Origin: Streptomyces sp. NBC_00557
GTDB taxonomy: Bacteria > Actinomycetota > Actinomycetes > Streptomycetales > Streptomycetaceae
DNA: 64,000 nt
Direction: 5' to 3'
Assembly (NCBI RefSeq): GCF_036345995.1
Contig: NZ_CP107796.1
Span: 8,556,001 to 8,620,000, forward strand
The notes under the pieces are model-generated. The model saw only the letters and a program-made list of their open reading frames with translations. It was not told the origin of the DNA and did not search any database. Made by a program: the position numbers and the translations under genes. Positions 51,688 through 60,622 of this stretch are shown one piece after another; the first letter of the stretch is position 1, and each line of letters begins with the position of its first letter.

Positions 51688-52534
51688 AGGTCTGGCCGAG
51701 GAACCGAGGTCCAGGTCGCTTTGCTGGCCCACGGCGGGTGAGTCGACGGACCATGATGCCGATCATCGTCCAGCGGATCATCGTCTCCGAGTGCGCCGGG
51801 CTGGTCTCGTAGTCCCGGGCCAGACGCCGGTGAGCGGTGATCCACGACAACGTACGCTCGATCGCCCACCGCTTCGGTTGCACCTGGAATCCGCGCTGGG
51901 CAGGGTCCTTTCGGACGATCTCCAGCTCGCGACCAAGGATCTGGTCGGACCAGTCCACCAGGCGGCCGGCGAAACCCTGGTCGGCCCAGATCTTCCGCAC
52001 GCTCGGATGGTCGAGGCGGGTCCACAGCAGCGGGCGCTTCCCACCGTCGCGGTCCTGCACGTTCGCGGCGACCACGTGGACAGCCAGGAGCAGGCCGAGC
52101 GTGTTGGTCACGAGGAACCGCTTGCGGCCCTTAACCTTCTTGCCTGCATCGAAGCCCCTTGTCTCGGCTGGGACTGTGTCGGCGGTGCGCACGGATTGCG
52201 AGTCGATCAGTCCCGCGCTCGGCTCGGCGCAGCGGCCGTCGGCTTCACGGACCTGACCGCGGAGCACGTCGTGGATCCGCTCGACCGTTCCGTCGTCGTG
52301 CCACCACGTGAAGTACCAGTACACCGTGGGCCACGGCGCGAAGTCCTTGGGCAACTGCCTCCAGGCGCACCCGGTGCGCACGACGTAGAAGATGGCGTCC
52401 ACGATCCGCCGCCGCGGATGCTTCTCCCGACGTCCGCCCTTCGGTCCCACCCTCGCGGGCGGCAGCAACGGCTCCACCAACGCCCACTGCTCATCCGTCA
52501 GGTCTGACGGATACCCACCCCCACCACAGTTCAC
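51623..52534 (-). CDS. IS5-family transposase with an extended C-terminus
   Basis: 303 residues from GTG 52534 (VNCGGGGYPSDLTDEQWALV). Landmarks: FYVVRTGCAWRQLPKDFAPW, GLIDSQSVRTADT (Asp), KIWADQGFAGRLVD (Asp), KRWAIERTLSWITAHRRLAR (Glu). The usual end is near MVRRLTR; the last 30 residues (GQTSTGPDQPAFRSAEAAT) are read from the antisense of the passenger gene, so the native 3' end of the IS was replaced when the passenger was acquired. Confidence 0.88.
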   Translation of the reverse strand: MNCGGGGYPSDLTDEQWALVEPLLPPARVGPKGGRREKHPRRRIVDAIFYVVRTGCAWRQLPKDFAPWPTVYWYFTWWHDDGTVERIHDVLRGQVREADGRCAEPSAGLIDSQSVRTADTVPAETRGFDAGKKVKGRKRFLVTNTLGLLLAVHVVAANVQDRDGGKRPLLWTRLDHPSVRKIWADQGFAGRLVDWSDQILGRELEIVRKDPAQRGFQVQPKRWAIERTLSWITAHRRLARDYETSPAHSETMIRWTMIGIMVRRLTRRGPAKRPGPRFLGQTSTGPDQPAFRSAEAATSAPSR

Positions 52535-53756
52535 ATGAGGCTCAACGACCGCTCCTAGCAAGCGACACGGCAGATCTCAAACACGGTCTGAGGCTCATGG
52601 GCTTCACACCCGAGGTCAGCAGACGGTCGATGGCAGAGTTCCGAAGGTCACAGCTGAGGGAAGACGGGGAAGCAGAGGATGTTCTCCTCGTCAGGTCGGC
52701 CACGGGGGAAGAGACGCCTCATCAAATGTCGTGCGAGCAAGTCGTCGCCACCGGACTTGCTGCCTACATCAAGGGGTTTATGCGTTACGGGGACACCTGC
52801 GAGGACCTCGACCCGATAGAGACAGCATGCGCGAACGACCTGGACTCCTATTTTGAGTACTACACCGAAGATCCTCGCTTCCTTCTCGCCGCTCTCCTCC
52901 TGGACCAGGACCCTCGGAACACGTTGACACTGGACCTGTCAGCCCTTCTGTCGGCTGGCTACTGCAACAGCGCCGAGGACCTGTCCGCTCAGGCCATCCA
53001 TGAGCTGGGTCTCATGACCGCAAGCACCGGCCCCATCATCGTGATCACCGAGGGCAAATTCGATGCACAGGTCATACCCCGGGCACTCAGGCTCGTCTGT
53101 CCCGAAGTCGCCGGATACTTCAAGTTCTGGGACCTTGAGACCACGAAAGCCGCCGGCGGAACCGATCAGGTCGTCAAGAACATGCGAAGCTTTGCGGCCG
53201 CCGGCGTCATGAACCGGGTGATCGGAATCCTGGACAATGACACAGCTGGCCGCCAGGCAGAGAAGCAACTCGCCAGTACTCCTCTGCCTGACCATTACGC
53301 GGTCTGCAGGTTGCCCGACCTGGACTATGCGCGTTCCTACCCGACTCTCGGGCCCTCAGGCGCTTCATCCGACGACGTCACCGGTCGCGCTTGCTCCGTG
53401 GAGTTCTACTTCGGCCGAGACTGCCTGCTCGGCCCGGACGGGACGTTGATCCCAGTTCGCTGGAAAAGTCTCATCGACTCCATGACCGACTACCAGGGCG
53501 AACTCGCCAACAAGGCATACGTCCAGGAGCGGATCAAGGAGATGCTCCGAGAAGCAGAAACGAGCGGGAAGCAGCTCGGGAGCGAGTGGGATCCCATGCG
53601 CCGCTTGGCCCAGACACTGATCAGCCTGGCAGAACCCAAACCTGAGTAGGTGTCCCAGACCTTGCCCGCCTTGGTGGTCAACGGTCAGTCTGAAACCCCC
53701 GGCACAACCTTGGATGTGCCAGCGACCTGGGAAACGCCGCGCGGCGCGAGCCGGTG

Positions 53757-53906
53757 ATGGCCGCGGCATACGCCCGGACGGAAGCCATCGTCGGGGCCGG
53801 CATCAAGAAGAGCCTATCGATGCGGGAGATCATCCGGCGCGCGGCTGAGGTGGAGAAACAGGAGGGTCCCGCAGCCCGCCCGCCGGCCGGTACGGCGATG
53901 GCCTGA
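53757..53906 (+). CDS. Small conserved ORF after the HEPN/Toprim gene
   Basis: 49 residues from ATG 53757: MAAAYARTEAIVGAGIKKSL then SMREIIRRAAEVEKQEGPAA. Matches the ORF at 48282 with the frame kept and most residues conserved. One helix is predicted. It follows the Toprim gene by 107 bp in both places where it is present, so it may belong to that module. Confidence 0.5.
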   Translation: MAAAYARTEAIVGAGIKKSLSMREIIRRAAEVEKQEGPAARPPAGTAMA

Positions 53907-54395
53907 CGCAGCGGCCGGTGTTCTCGGCGCGGCCGCTCACCGGACTTTGCATGTCTAAGCAACCCGCACCCAGTGCCGCCCCTACGTGATCGCCTGCACC
54001 ACTCGTGTCGGCCACCTCCACACCGTAGGTCACTGAGGCACCGATGCCAGGGCGACAGCCGTGTTTGATGCGGAACAGCCCACATCTGCCGCCATCGCCC
54101 CGTTTCCATTGCTTCTTGGCCCTGCGCCGTCACGCCGCGCCGGGCCGGGTTGCGCGTCTAGCCGATGGCCGGGCCACGGTGATGCCCTCGCCGAGCCACC
54201 CCCGAGACCGGGTGAGCGCTCCGCGACCGCGAGCGGAACCGGCCGGATCTCACACTCGCCGCCACCGCCCGCGCCGGCCCAGGACAACCCGCCCGGTGCC
54301 GCGAACCGGGCTACCCGCGCGCCGCGCCAACGCGCCGCCCGAGCCCCGAATTGCCCGGCCGCCCCAGCCCCGCTTTCCAACCGGAGACAGACACC
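53907..54395. other. No gene seen
   Basis: A GC-rich spacer of about 490 bp. Long antisense frames cross it but are low-complexity. Confidence 0.4.
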
Positions 54396-54908
54396 ATGAC
54401 CACGTTCACCACCCCGCACGCCCAGGCCGCCCAGCGCGCCCGCACCATCGCCGAGATAGCCCGCGACCGCTTCGCCGACGGCCCGATCCGCGCTGCCCTC
54501 CTGGCCATCGCCGCCCACATGGACCGCGCCGCCGACCACCTCGAGACCATGCTGCCCGGCGCGGACAAGGCGCTGCCCACTCAGGCGGCCGAGCAGCTGT
54601 CCAACGCCGAACACATCGCCGCCAAGCACCCAGCCGCCCGCTTCCCCGCCGAGCTGGGCGCCTACGTCCTGGCGCCACTCGCAGTCCGCGCGCTGCCCCT
54701 TCCCGCCCCCCTGCACCCGGTCACCCCACGCCTCGCGCTCCGCGAGACCGATCTGCGTAACCGGCTCATTCAGCTCCACGAGGACGACGACCACCAGGAG
54801 GACTACCCCGAGGAGTGGCTCCGCTCGGTCTTCACCACCTGGCAGAAGTTCATGCGCCTGGCTGACGAGGTCCGCGTCGACAACCTCCGCCCCTGCAACC
54901 AGGACTGA
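54396..54908 (+). CDS. Hypothetical helical protein
   Basis: 170 residues from ATG 54396, with GGAGACAG upstream. Ala-rich helices: HAQAAQRARTIAEIARDRFA, IRAALLAIAAHMDRAADHLE, LSNAEHIAAKHPAARFPAEL. An acidic region (LHEDDDHQEDYPEEWL) precedes FTTWQKFMRLADEVRVDN. Cytoplasmic; no family recognised. First of a row of co-oriented orphan genes. Confidence 0.65.
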   Translation: MTTFTTPHAQAAQRARTIAEIARDRFADGPIRAALLAIAAHMDRAADHLETMLPGADKALPTQAAEQLSNAEHIAAKHPAARFPAELGAYVLAPLAVRALPLPAPLHPVTPRLALRETDLRNRLIQLHEDDDHQEDYPEEWLRSVFTTWQKFMRLADEVRVDNLRPCNQD

Positions 54909-54998
54909 TCGCTGCCTTTGTCGGGCGGGGCGCCATCCCGCCAGGCCTACTGCCCGACGAAAGCACGTCAGACTGACCACACACCGGAGAAACAGCCA

Positions 54999-55484
54999 AT
55001 GGTTGACATCACCCAGGAACCCACCAGCAGCACCCTCTCGGAGCTGGCCCCGTACTCGGTCAGCTTCACCATCCCCGAATTGGCGAACGCTACCGCGCAA
55101 CTCCTCGGCCCCGGCTGGACGTCCGGCCCCCGGCGCTGGGGGACGTGCGGCGCACTGATCGGCCCTTACAAGACCCTGTTCCTCTTCCGCGTCGACGACG
55201 ACAGCGACCTGGTCATCGAGTACCGGCCCGATGCGTCCGACCCGTTCCCGGCCACACCAGACCTTCCCAGCGGAGTGGAACCGCTCCAGTACGACGACGG
55301 CGTGTGGCTGGAGGACGCGGAACCCGAGGACGGTGTGGATGCCCTCGCTGCCCGGTGCGCCGCCGCCATCCGCGCCGTCACCGGATATGAACCCGCCGAC
55401 TTGGACTTCGAGTCGTCCGCGTCCCGGCAGCACCACATCGACACCGGCCGCTACCTGCGCAAGAACGAAGCCGAATCCGTGTAG
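54999..55484 (+). CDS. Hypothetical protein
   Basis: 161 residues from ATG 54999 with GGAGAAA 10 bases upstream. YSVSFTIPELANATAQLLGP, GPYKTLFLFRVDDDSDLVIE and VDALAARCAAAIRAVTGYEP suggest an alpha/beta fold. Acidic. No family recognised. A hairpin terminator follows. Confidence 0.68.
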   Translation: MVDITQEPTSSTLSELAPYSVSFTIPELANATAQLLGPGWTSGPRRWGTCGALIGPYKTLFLFRVDDDSDLVIEYRPDASDPFPATPDLPSGVEPLQYDDGVWLEDAEPEDGVDALAARCAAAIRAVTGYEPADLDFESSASRQHHIDTGRYLRKNEAESV

Positions 55485-55508
55485 CCGCCGTCCGGTCACA
55501 CGTTCCAC

Positions 55509-55539
55509 GGCCCGCCCCCGCATCACCGAGGGGCGGGCC
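55509..55539 (+). terminator. Hairpin terminator
   Basis: GGCCCGCCCC (55509-55518) pairs perfectly with GGGGCGGGCC (55530-55539), 25 bp after a stop codon. Confidence 0.75.
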
Positions 55540-55739
55540 GTCCCCCGTTCCTGCGCCCGGTCCCGCACGCAGTTGCGCGGCTTACTGGGTGCCGGGGAAC
55601 TGTGCCTCTCACCAAGCCGCAACCCACGCGGTCCCCCGCCACCGCCCAAGGGTGCGACCCAAGGCCCTGCCGGCCCACACCGGCATCAACCGCCACAGCC
55701 GGTGCCCACCCATTCATGCCACCCCTTCCGCCCTCCGCG

Positions 55740-56005
55740 ACGCAACCCAGATTGGAGCCCACATCACGTCCCTCCCGGACCTACCCATCCGCACCTTCCT
55801 CGACCTGTCCACCACCCACCTGCGCGAGGAGACCTGCGACCGGCTCGGCGATGACGAAGGCCAGAGCGCGCAGCGTCGCTCACCGTCACCGGCCGGAGCG
55901 AACCCCGACCAGCCCCCCGACTCGTGGGCCGGCCAGCGCTCCCTGCACACCCCTGCACATTCTCGTCACCGGCCGCCTCGACACCGTCCTGACGCACGCG
56001 CATGA
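55740..56005 (+). pseudogene. Possible DUF5983-like remnant
   Basis: The plus frame reads DLPIRTFLDLSTTHLREETC then DRLGDDEG, which recalls the start of DUF5983 proteins, then loses coding character. Another frame later reads LHILVTGRLDTVLTHAHDDA. Probably a frameshifted remnant. Confidence 0.35.
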
Positions 56006-56063
56006 CGACGCGATCACCCCCGGCCGCCGCGACGGCCCCCTCTCAAGGAACGGAATCCCCATC

Positions 56064-56342
56064 GTGACCACCACCCCGAACTCCACCACCGGCACCGACG
56101 TCCTGTGGCAGAACCTGGCGGACGCGCTCAACGCCCTCATTGACGCCCGGCAGCTCCCCGCCACCCACAACCTGTACGGGGCGCGGAACGAGTGGCAGCA
56201 CCAGCCGTACGTCACCACAGCCGCGCACGCTGACGCCCCCTGGGTGGTCCTCGACCTGGCCACCGGGCGGTTCACCGTGTCCAGCCGGGAGGGGGCCCTC
56301 AGCGGCGAGCACTCCAGGCGGCCCCGACGCAAGCGCCGCTGA
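56064..56342 (+). CDS. Small hypothetical protein
   Basis: 92 residues from GTG 56064 with AAGGAA 12 bases upstream. TDVLWQNLADALNALIDARQ, NEWQHQPYVTTAAHADAPWV, then VLDLATGRFTVSSREGALSG and a basic tail (SRRPRRKRR). No family recognised. Confidence 0.6.
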   Translation: MTTTPNSTTGTDVLWQNLADALNALIDARQLPATHNLYGARNEWQHQPYVTTAAHADAPWVVLDLATGRFTVSSREGALSGEHSRRPRRKRR

Positions 56343-56651
56343 CCCCCAGCAACTGACCCGCACGGCACGGCAACACCGCAAGCCACCCGGCCACGGACCG
56401 CACAACCCGGCCGCCCTCCCTGAAAGAACGCCCCGCCAGGCCATGCGCCTCACCGTCACCGGTAGCGACCTCACGAACCCCGCCCCGCGCCCGCCGCACC
56501 GCCCCGTCTGATCTGGGGGTTGCACGGCTTGACGCTCTGACAGCCAGCGTGAGCCGTGCCGAGAAGGGACGCTGCCACCCGCCACCAGGGTGCAGCTGAG
56601 CCCCGGCCGAAAGACACCACCGCACATCCACCATTCCCCCTGGAGTGATTG
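56343..56651. other. No gene seen
   Basis: GC-rich spacer before the next ribosome binding site (GGAG at 56642). Confidence 0.4.
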
Positions 56652-57266
56652 ATGAGCCATCCATGGCGAAGCACCCCCATGCCACCGGCTGTCGCCCGCC
56701 TGCCCCGCAGCAGCGCCGGACGCCCGGTCCCCGGCAACATCACCTGGTATGAACGAGACGACGACGGCGCGATCCTCGTGACCCGGGACACCGAGCTGGG
56801 CGGGCACATCACCTGCCCCTGCACCCCGGGAACCGGCACACCGCGCTTCGGCGAGCAATGCCCCCAGCGGCAGCGCACGTTCATGGCCCAGCGGCAGTGC
56901 GGCCTGTGCACCGAGAACATCGAACCCACCGCCGAGCTGGTCTTCATCGGTGAGACCAACGCCCCGTACTACCTGGAACCCCCGCTACACCCGCTCTGCG
57001 CCGCCTACGCTCTGCAGGTCTGCCCGGTGCTGCACGCGGGAGGCCAGCGCATCGAAGTCGCACTGACGCACTCGTACACACTGGCCGAAGACCGGATCAC
57101 CGGAATTTCGGCCGATGGCACACTGCGACGCTCAGTGTTTGCCCTCGGCGACCCCGTGGCCCGTCACCTGGCGGTCCTGCAGTTCTACCTCGCCTTCCCC
57201 GACACCCCCGAGCGGCTCACCGCGCCGAACTGGCTGGCCCAGCGCGCGCCAAAGCTGCTCCCATGA
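56652..57266 (+). CDS. Hypothetical Cys-containing protein
   Basis: 204 residues from ATG 56652 with GGAG 8 bases upstream. A beta-rich start (VPGNITWYERDDDGAILVTR), then ITCPCTPGTGTPRFGEQCPQ and QRQCGLCTENIEPTAELVFI, whose Cys pairs may bind zinc, then PLHPLCAAYALQVCPVLHAG. The C-terminus is a helix-rich domain. No family recognised. Confidence 0.68.
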   Translation: MSHPWRSTPMPPAVARLPRSSAGRPVPGNITWYERDDDGAILVTRDTELGGHITCPCTPGTGTPRFGEQCPQRQRTFMAQRQCGLCTENIEPTAELVFIGETNAPYYLEPPLHPLCAAYALQVCPVLHAGGQRIEVALTHSYTLAEDRITGISADGTLRRSVFALGDPVARHLAVLQFYLAFPDTPERLTAPNWLAQRAPKLLP

Positions 57267-57296
57267 CCATCCCCTGACCACCAGCAACGGACCTCA

Positions 57297-57335
57297 GCCC
57301 CGCGCCGCTGGCACTGCAGACCAGCAGCGCGGGGC
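57297..57335 (+). terminator. Hairpin terminator
   Basis: GCCCCGCGCCGCTGG and CCAGCAGCGCGGGGC pair with one mismatch, 30 bp after the preceding stop. The rest of 57336-57734 holds no supported gene. Confidence 0.75.
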
Positions 57336-57734
57336 CCGCGCCTTCAAGCCCGGCCTCCATCCCGCCCGCCGGCACGCGCCCGGGGGGGCGACCCTCCGCC
57401 CGCACGGCCCGCCCCGCCACCCGGCCCAGCGGTCCTCTCATTCCCCAACGCCCGCCTGCGCGGCACGCCAGGCGCTGCCTGCCCGAAGAGCCGGGGGAGC
57501 GGGGGTTGTGTCGCTTGCCCTGCCGTCCGCGACAGTCAGACCCAGCCGGATAGACCCCACAGGAACCCCTTCCCATGCGCTGGTGGGCGACCGGCGCCAA
57601 GCCGGGCCCGGGCCCTGTGCGGGCCGCCCTCGCCACACGACGCGGCCCCACATCACTTGCCCCAGGGGCAGCCCCCCGAAGACGCGCTGTGCCCGGCCAC
57701 CAGCCGAGCAGCCCCCCAGAAAGGACCGACCGTC

Positions 57735-58301
57735 ATGGTCTCCACACTCGTCCAGCTCCGTCAGGCCCAGGAAGCAATCGAGCGTCTGACCGACCACCTT
57801 GCCGACCTCGGCATCCCAGCAGCAGCGATCCGCGCGCTGGTCGACAACACCGACCCCGGCCCCTGCCACAACCGCCGAAGCGGCGCCCTCTGCCAACTCG
57901 ACCTCGGACACCCGCAAAAGTTCCATCTGGCCGTACACGCCCCCCGCCCCGGCGAGAAGACCCAGAGCGAACGGGCCGAAGTCTGGTCCGACCACGACCT
58001 CAAGAAAAACTACGCCCACGACACCGGCTTCACCCTGCCCGACCCCGCCACGCCCGCCATGCGCGCGCACACCGAACTCGTCGACGAACCCCAAGTGTTC
58101 ATCTGCCAACCGGTCACCGACACCCTTCTGTACGTACACATCCGGCTCGGCAGGAACGACACCGGCCTGACCTCGTGGCTGCGCCGCATCGGCCTGAAGC
58201 GCCAGCAGGCCACCCGCACCGAACACGGCGACTACCTCGCCCGCGGCCACCTGAACGGGGCCCGCGTCGCACTGATCGCGCACGCCCACTCCTACCGCTG
58301 A
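57735..58301 (+). CDS. Hypothetical protein
   Basis: 188 residues from ATG 57735 with AAAGGA 9 bases upstream. The N-terminus is helical (VQLRQAQEAIERLTDHLADL). PGPCHNRRSGALCQLDLGHP and KFHLAVHAPRPGEK contain Cys/His that could bind metal. The second half is strand-rich (QVFICQPVTDTLLYVHIRLG). No family recognised. Confidence 0.65.
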   Translation: MVSTLVQLRQAQEAIERLTDHLADLGIPAAAIRALVDNTDPGPCHNRRSGALCQLDLGHPQKFHLAVHAPRPGEKTQSERAEVWSDHDLKKNYAHDTGFTLPDPATPAMRAHTELVDEPQVFICQPVTDTLLYVHIRLGRNDTGLTSWLRRIGLKRQQATRTEHGDYLARGHLNGARVALIAHAHSYR

Positions 58302-58316
58302 CACCCCGTAGCACTC

Positions 58317-58353
58317 CGGGCCCGCCCCGCCGTACTCCGGCCGGACGGGCCCG
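58317..58353 (+). terminator. Probable hairpin terminator
   Basis: Two copies of CGGGCCCG at 58317 and 58346, each self-complementary and able to pair with the other, 16 bp after a stop codon. Confidence 0.5.
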
Positions 58354-58598
58354 CAGTGTCGACGCCTCGGCCCTGACCGGCCTGATTCCCGGGAGCGGCG
58401 ACCACGCCGCTCCCGGTCCGGACCGCCAATGTTGCGTGGCTTGCACAAGCCCCTGCCACCGTCGGCGGCACGGCCCCGTCCCGCCGCCGCCGGGACGGCC
58501 CAGCGGCGTTCACGCTCCCGGACACCGCTGACCCGCCCGCCGGCCGGGCCACCCCCATCCCATCCCATTCCTGACTCAAGTCCGGGAGGACTCCCGTC

Positions 58599-59450
58599 AT
58601 GACCACGGCCATCCGGTCCGAACTGCGCACCCTCATCACCGCCGCCCAGCAGGCCATCCGGGACTGCGAGGAACACCCCGCCGCGGGAACCCTGGGAGAG
58701 CTGAAGGAGCGCCTGGAGAACTTCCCCGGAGACGACCTTGACCAGGACGCCTTCGATGCGCTCGACAAGGCCTGCCGACTGCTGTCCGAGGCGATCACCT
58801 GCCCGGAGATGTCGAGCACCCTGGACGTGATCTACGCCATGAACGTGATGCTGCGGGATGGCGCGGAGGCGAAGCCGGAGGAAGAGCCGACGGTCGCGGC
58901 CGTCGTCGTCCTCACCAGCCAGTGCCTCACCCACTTCCAGGAGACGGCCCGCACGGACATCGCGAAGACGGCATGGGAACGGGCGTACTGCAACGGCGTC
59001 GCGGCCATCGCGGTCCTGACGAAGGAGCTGCCCGGATACCCCGACGACTGGGACCAGGGCGTCACACACCGGGTGAACCACGCGGTGGAGGCATTCCTTG
59101 CCGCCGTACGCCGCGCCGTCGCCTACCGCGCGCTGTACGTCGCCCGTGACGCGCTGGTGGACGTGGCTGAGTCGGCGCTGCTGTTCCCGATCGGCGGCCG
59201 TCAACCGGTCCGGGGAATGGAGGGCCTCGGCTGGTCACGGCGCATCGGCGGCGCGCTCTACGTGTTCGAGGTAACCGGGCGCCGACCGCTGGAGAAGGCG
59301 CCCGCCGGGATGATCGTCGCCACCCGCGTGGACCTGGAGACCGGTCAGCGGGAGGAGCGCCACGCCCTGCCGCGCACCTTCGGCGGCGGCGTCAACGGCG
59401 GCTACGGCAAGCACCGCGCCGCGGAGGACAAGGAGCTGGAACGGATCTGA
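58599..59450 (+). CDS. Hypothetical helical protein
   Basis: 283 residues from ATG 58599 with GGGAGGA 8 bases upstream. Mostly helical: RTLITAAQQAIRDCEEHPAA, VIYAMNVMLRDGAEAKPEEE, VEAFLAAVRRAVAYRALYVA. A strand-rich end (GGALYVFEVTGRRPLEKAPA, IVATRVDLETGQREERHALP) follows. No signal peptide, no catalytic motif. Unknown family. Confidence 0.68.
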   Translation: MTTAIRSELRTLITAAQQAIRDCEEHPAAGTLGELKERLENFPGDDLDQDAFDALDKACRLLSEAITCPEMSSTLDVIYAMNVMLRDGAEAKPEEEPTVAAVVVLTSQCLTHFQETARTDIAKTAWERAYCNGVAAIAVLTKELPGYPDDWDQGVTHRVNHAVEAFLAAVRRAVAYRALYVARDALVDVAESALLFPIGGRQPVRGMEGLGWSRRIGGALYVFEVTGRRPLEKAPAGMIVATRVDLETGQREERHALPRTFGGGVNGGYGKHRAAEDKELERI

Positions 59451-59782
59451 CCGCGCTCCGGCCGAGGCGCACCCTCCGCCCCGGCCCAGCCGGGGGCCGC
59501 ATGGTCGCGCGGATACCCGACGGGGACGAACTCCCTGCGGGCGAGGCCGCGGACTGCCGCAGCATCCCCGTCATCCGTTCCGCCGTGCAAGACCACGCCA
59601 TCCGGCCCCCGGCGCGGACGTGTCCCCGCCCGGGCCCGCACCCCTCCCGCTCCTGGCTGCCCGACGTGAAGGCCCGTCCCCTTGCCGGTGTAACCCCCAG
59701 CCTCCCGACTATGCCGCCCGCCCACCCGAGGGATCACCCCCGGCGGTGAGCATCGTTTCGAGATCCGGAGAGGCCGACACAT
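59451..59782. other. No gene seen
   Basis: Spacer of 332 bp. One short plus frame at 59501 is Pro/Arg-rich in its second half and not accepted. Confidence 0.35.
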
Positions 59783-60358
59783 ATGCGCACGTTTTCCCTG
59801 ACCAAGACCGCACCAGCCAACCAGGCGCGTACTGGCGCCGTGCTGCGCGCCGCGCTCGACCGCCACGGCATCACACACCGCGTGTGCGGGGACGGTGTCG
59901 AACGCGGCTGCCTCGCCACCACCATGGAAGGCGCACCCCGCGTCTACATCACCGCCCACAACTCCAGCCGACACATCGTCCGCAACGGCTACGACCTGCC
60001 CGAGGCAGGTCACATCGGCTTCACCGCCGTCGTCACCACCGAGACGGGAACATCGCTGGTGTGGAACGGCCCGGACGCTGAACTCCCGCCCGCACAGGAC
60101 GCGGAGAGCTGCGCCCGCTCAGTCGCCGCATACCTGGGCCTATCACCGTTCTTCTGCCCCTCCTGCCACGACTACGGCCAGGTGGAGATCTTCCACCCGT
60201 CCACGGACGCCCTGACCGGCCACAGGCCATGCGAGGACGTCCTCTGCGCCAGGCGCGGCGAACGCCGAGCCGCACACGCCGCCACAGCACGGGCACGCCA
60301 TGACGCCGAACAGGCAGCGCACGAGTGCACCGGCCACTCGTGCTGTCCCCCGTTCTGA
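59783..60358 (+). CDS. Hypothetical Cys-rich-tail protein
   Basis: 191 residues from ATG 59783 with GGAGAGG 9 bases upstream. An alpha/beta N-terminal half (AVLRAALDRHGITHRVCGDG, APRVYITAHNSSRHIVRNGY), then FFCPSCHDYGQVEIFHPSTD and PCEDVLCARRGERR, and the end ECTGHSCCPPF. At least six Cys could bind zinc. No family recognised. A clear terminator follows. Confidence 0.68.
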   Translation: MRTFSLTKTAPANQARTGAVLRAALDRHGITHRVCGDGVERGCLATTMEGAPRVYITAHNSSRHIVRNGYDLPEAGHIGFTAVVTTETGTSLVWNGPDAELPPAQDAESCARSVAAYLGLSPFFCPSCHDYGQVEIFHPSTDALTGHRPCEDVLCARRGERRAAHAATARARHDAEQAAHECTGHSCCPPF

Positions 60359-60370
60359 CCGCCGCTACGG

Positions 60371-60400
60371 GCCCCCGCCCTCGCCCCTTGGGGCGGGGGC
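60371..60400 (+). terminator. Hairpin terminator
   Basis: GCCCCCGCCC (60371-60380) pairs perfectly with GGGCGGGGGC (60391-60400), 12 bp after a stop codon. Confidence 0.8.
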
Positions 60401-60622
60401 GTTCGCGTACCCGCGCCTGCCCCCCTCCGCCCCCCCCGGCCGGCCCGGCCACCGGCCACCCGGGGGCGGACGGTCAAGGCGCCGGCACCGTCCACCCAAC
60501 GGTCTTGCGGTGCTTGCCACGCAGGCGGCCACGGTCACCTCACCCGCCGCGCTCTGGTTCGAACAAGGGCGCCCGCGGCGGCTCATTCCGCCCTTGTTCC
60601 TCCCTGGGAAGGACGCCAGCCT

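Larger units (their letters stand above)
51076..52588. mobile_element. IS5-family element with passenger gene and TGA target duplication
   Basis: Perfect 17-bp inverted repeats GACCGTGTTTGAGATCT at 51076-51092 and, inverted, at 52572-52588. TGA flanks both ends (51073-51075, 52589-52591). Total 1,513 bp, about 600 bp more than the transposase needs; the extra length is an Imm35-like gene. Confidence 0.92.
50811..53649 (+). pseudogene. HEPN/Toprim-type protein gene split by an IS5-family element
   Basis: The two parts 50811-51075 and 52592-53649 rejoin in frame once the element and one TGA are removed: VGTALTRLR continues into LMGFTPEVSRR. The restored product has 440 residues. The N-terminus (GSSWRLLTDRQILWGKNEIP then SRLMTIFQEEDKYM) fits HEPN/Toprim N-terminal domains. 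The C-terminal half has IIVITEGKFDAQVIPRALRL with the Toprim Glu, and GILDNDTAGRQAEKQL with the metal-binding Asp pair. Such proteins resemble defence nucleases. The second part could still be translated from ATG 52597 (350 residues). Two partial duplicates of the 3' end lie at 44.6 and 48.1 kb. Confidence 0.85.

Noticed and set aside
54030..55649. A 539-codon minus frame crossing two plus-strand genes
   Set aside because: Gly/Arg-rich shadow frame; the plus frames have ribosome binding sites and balanced composition.
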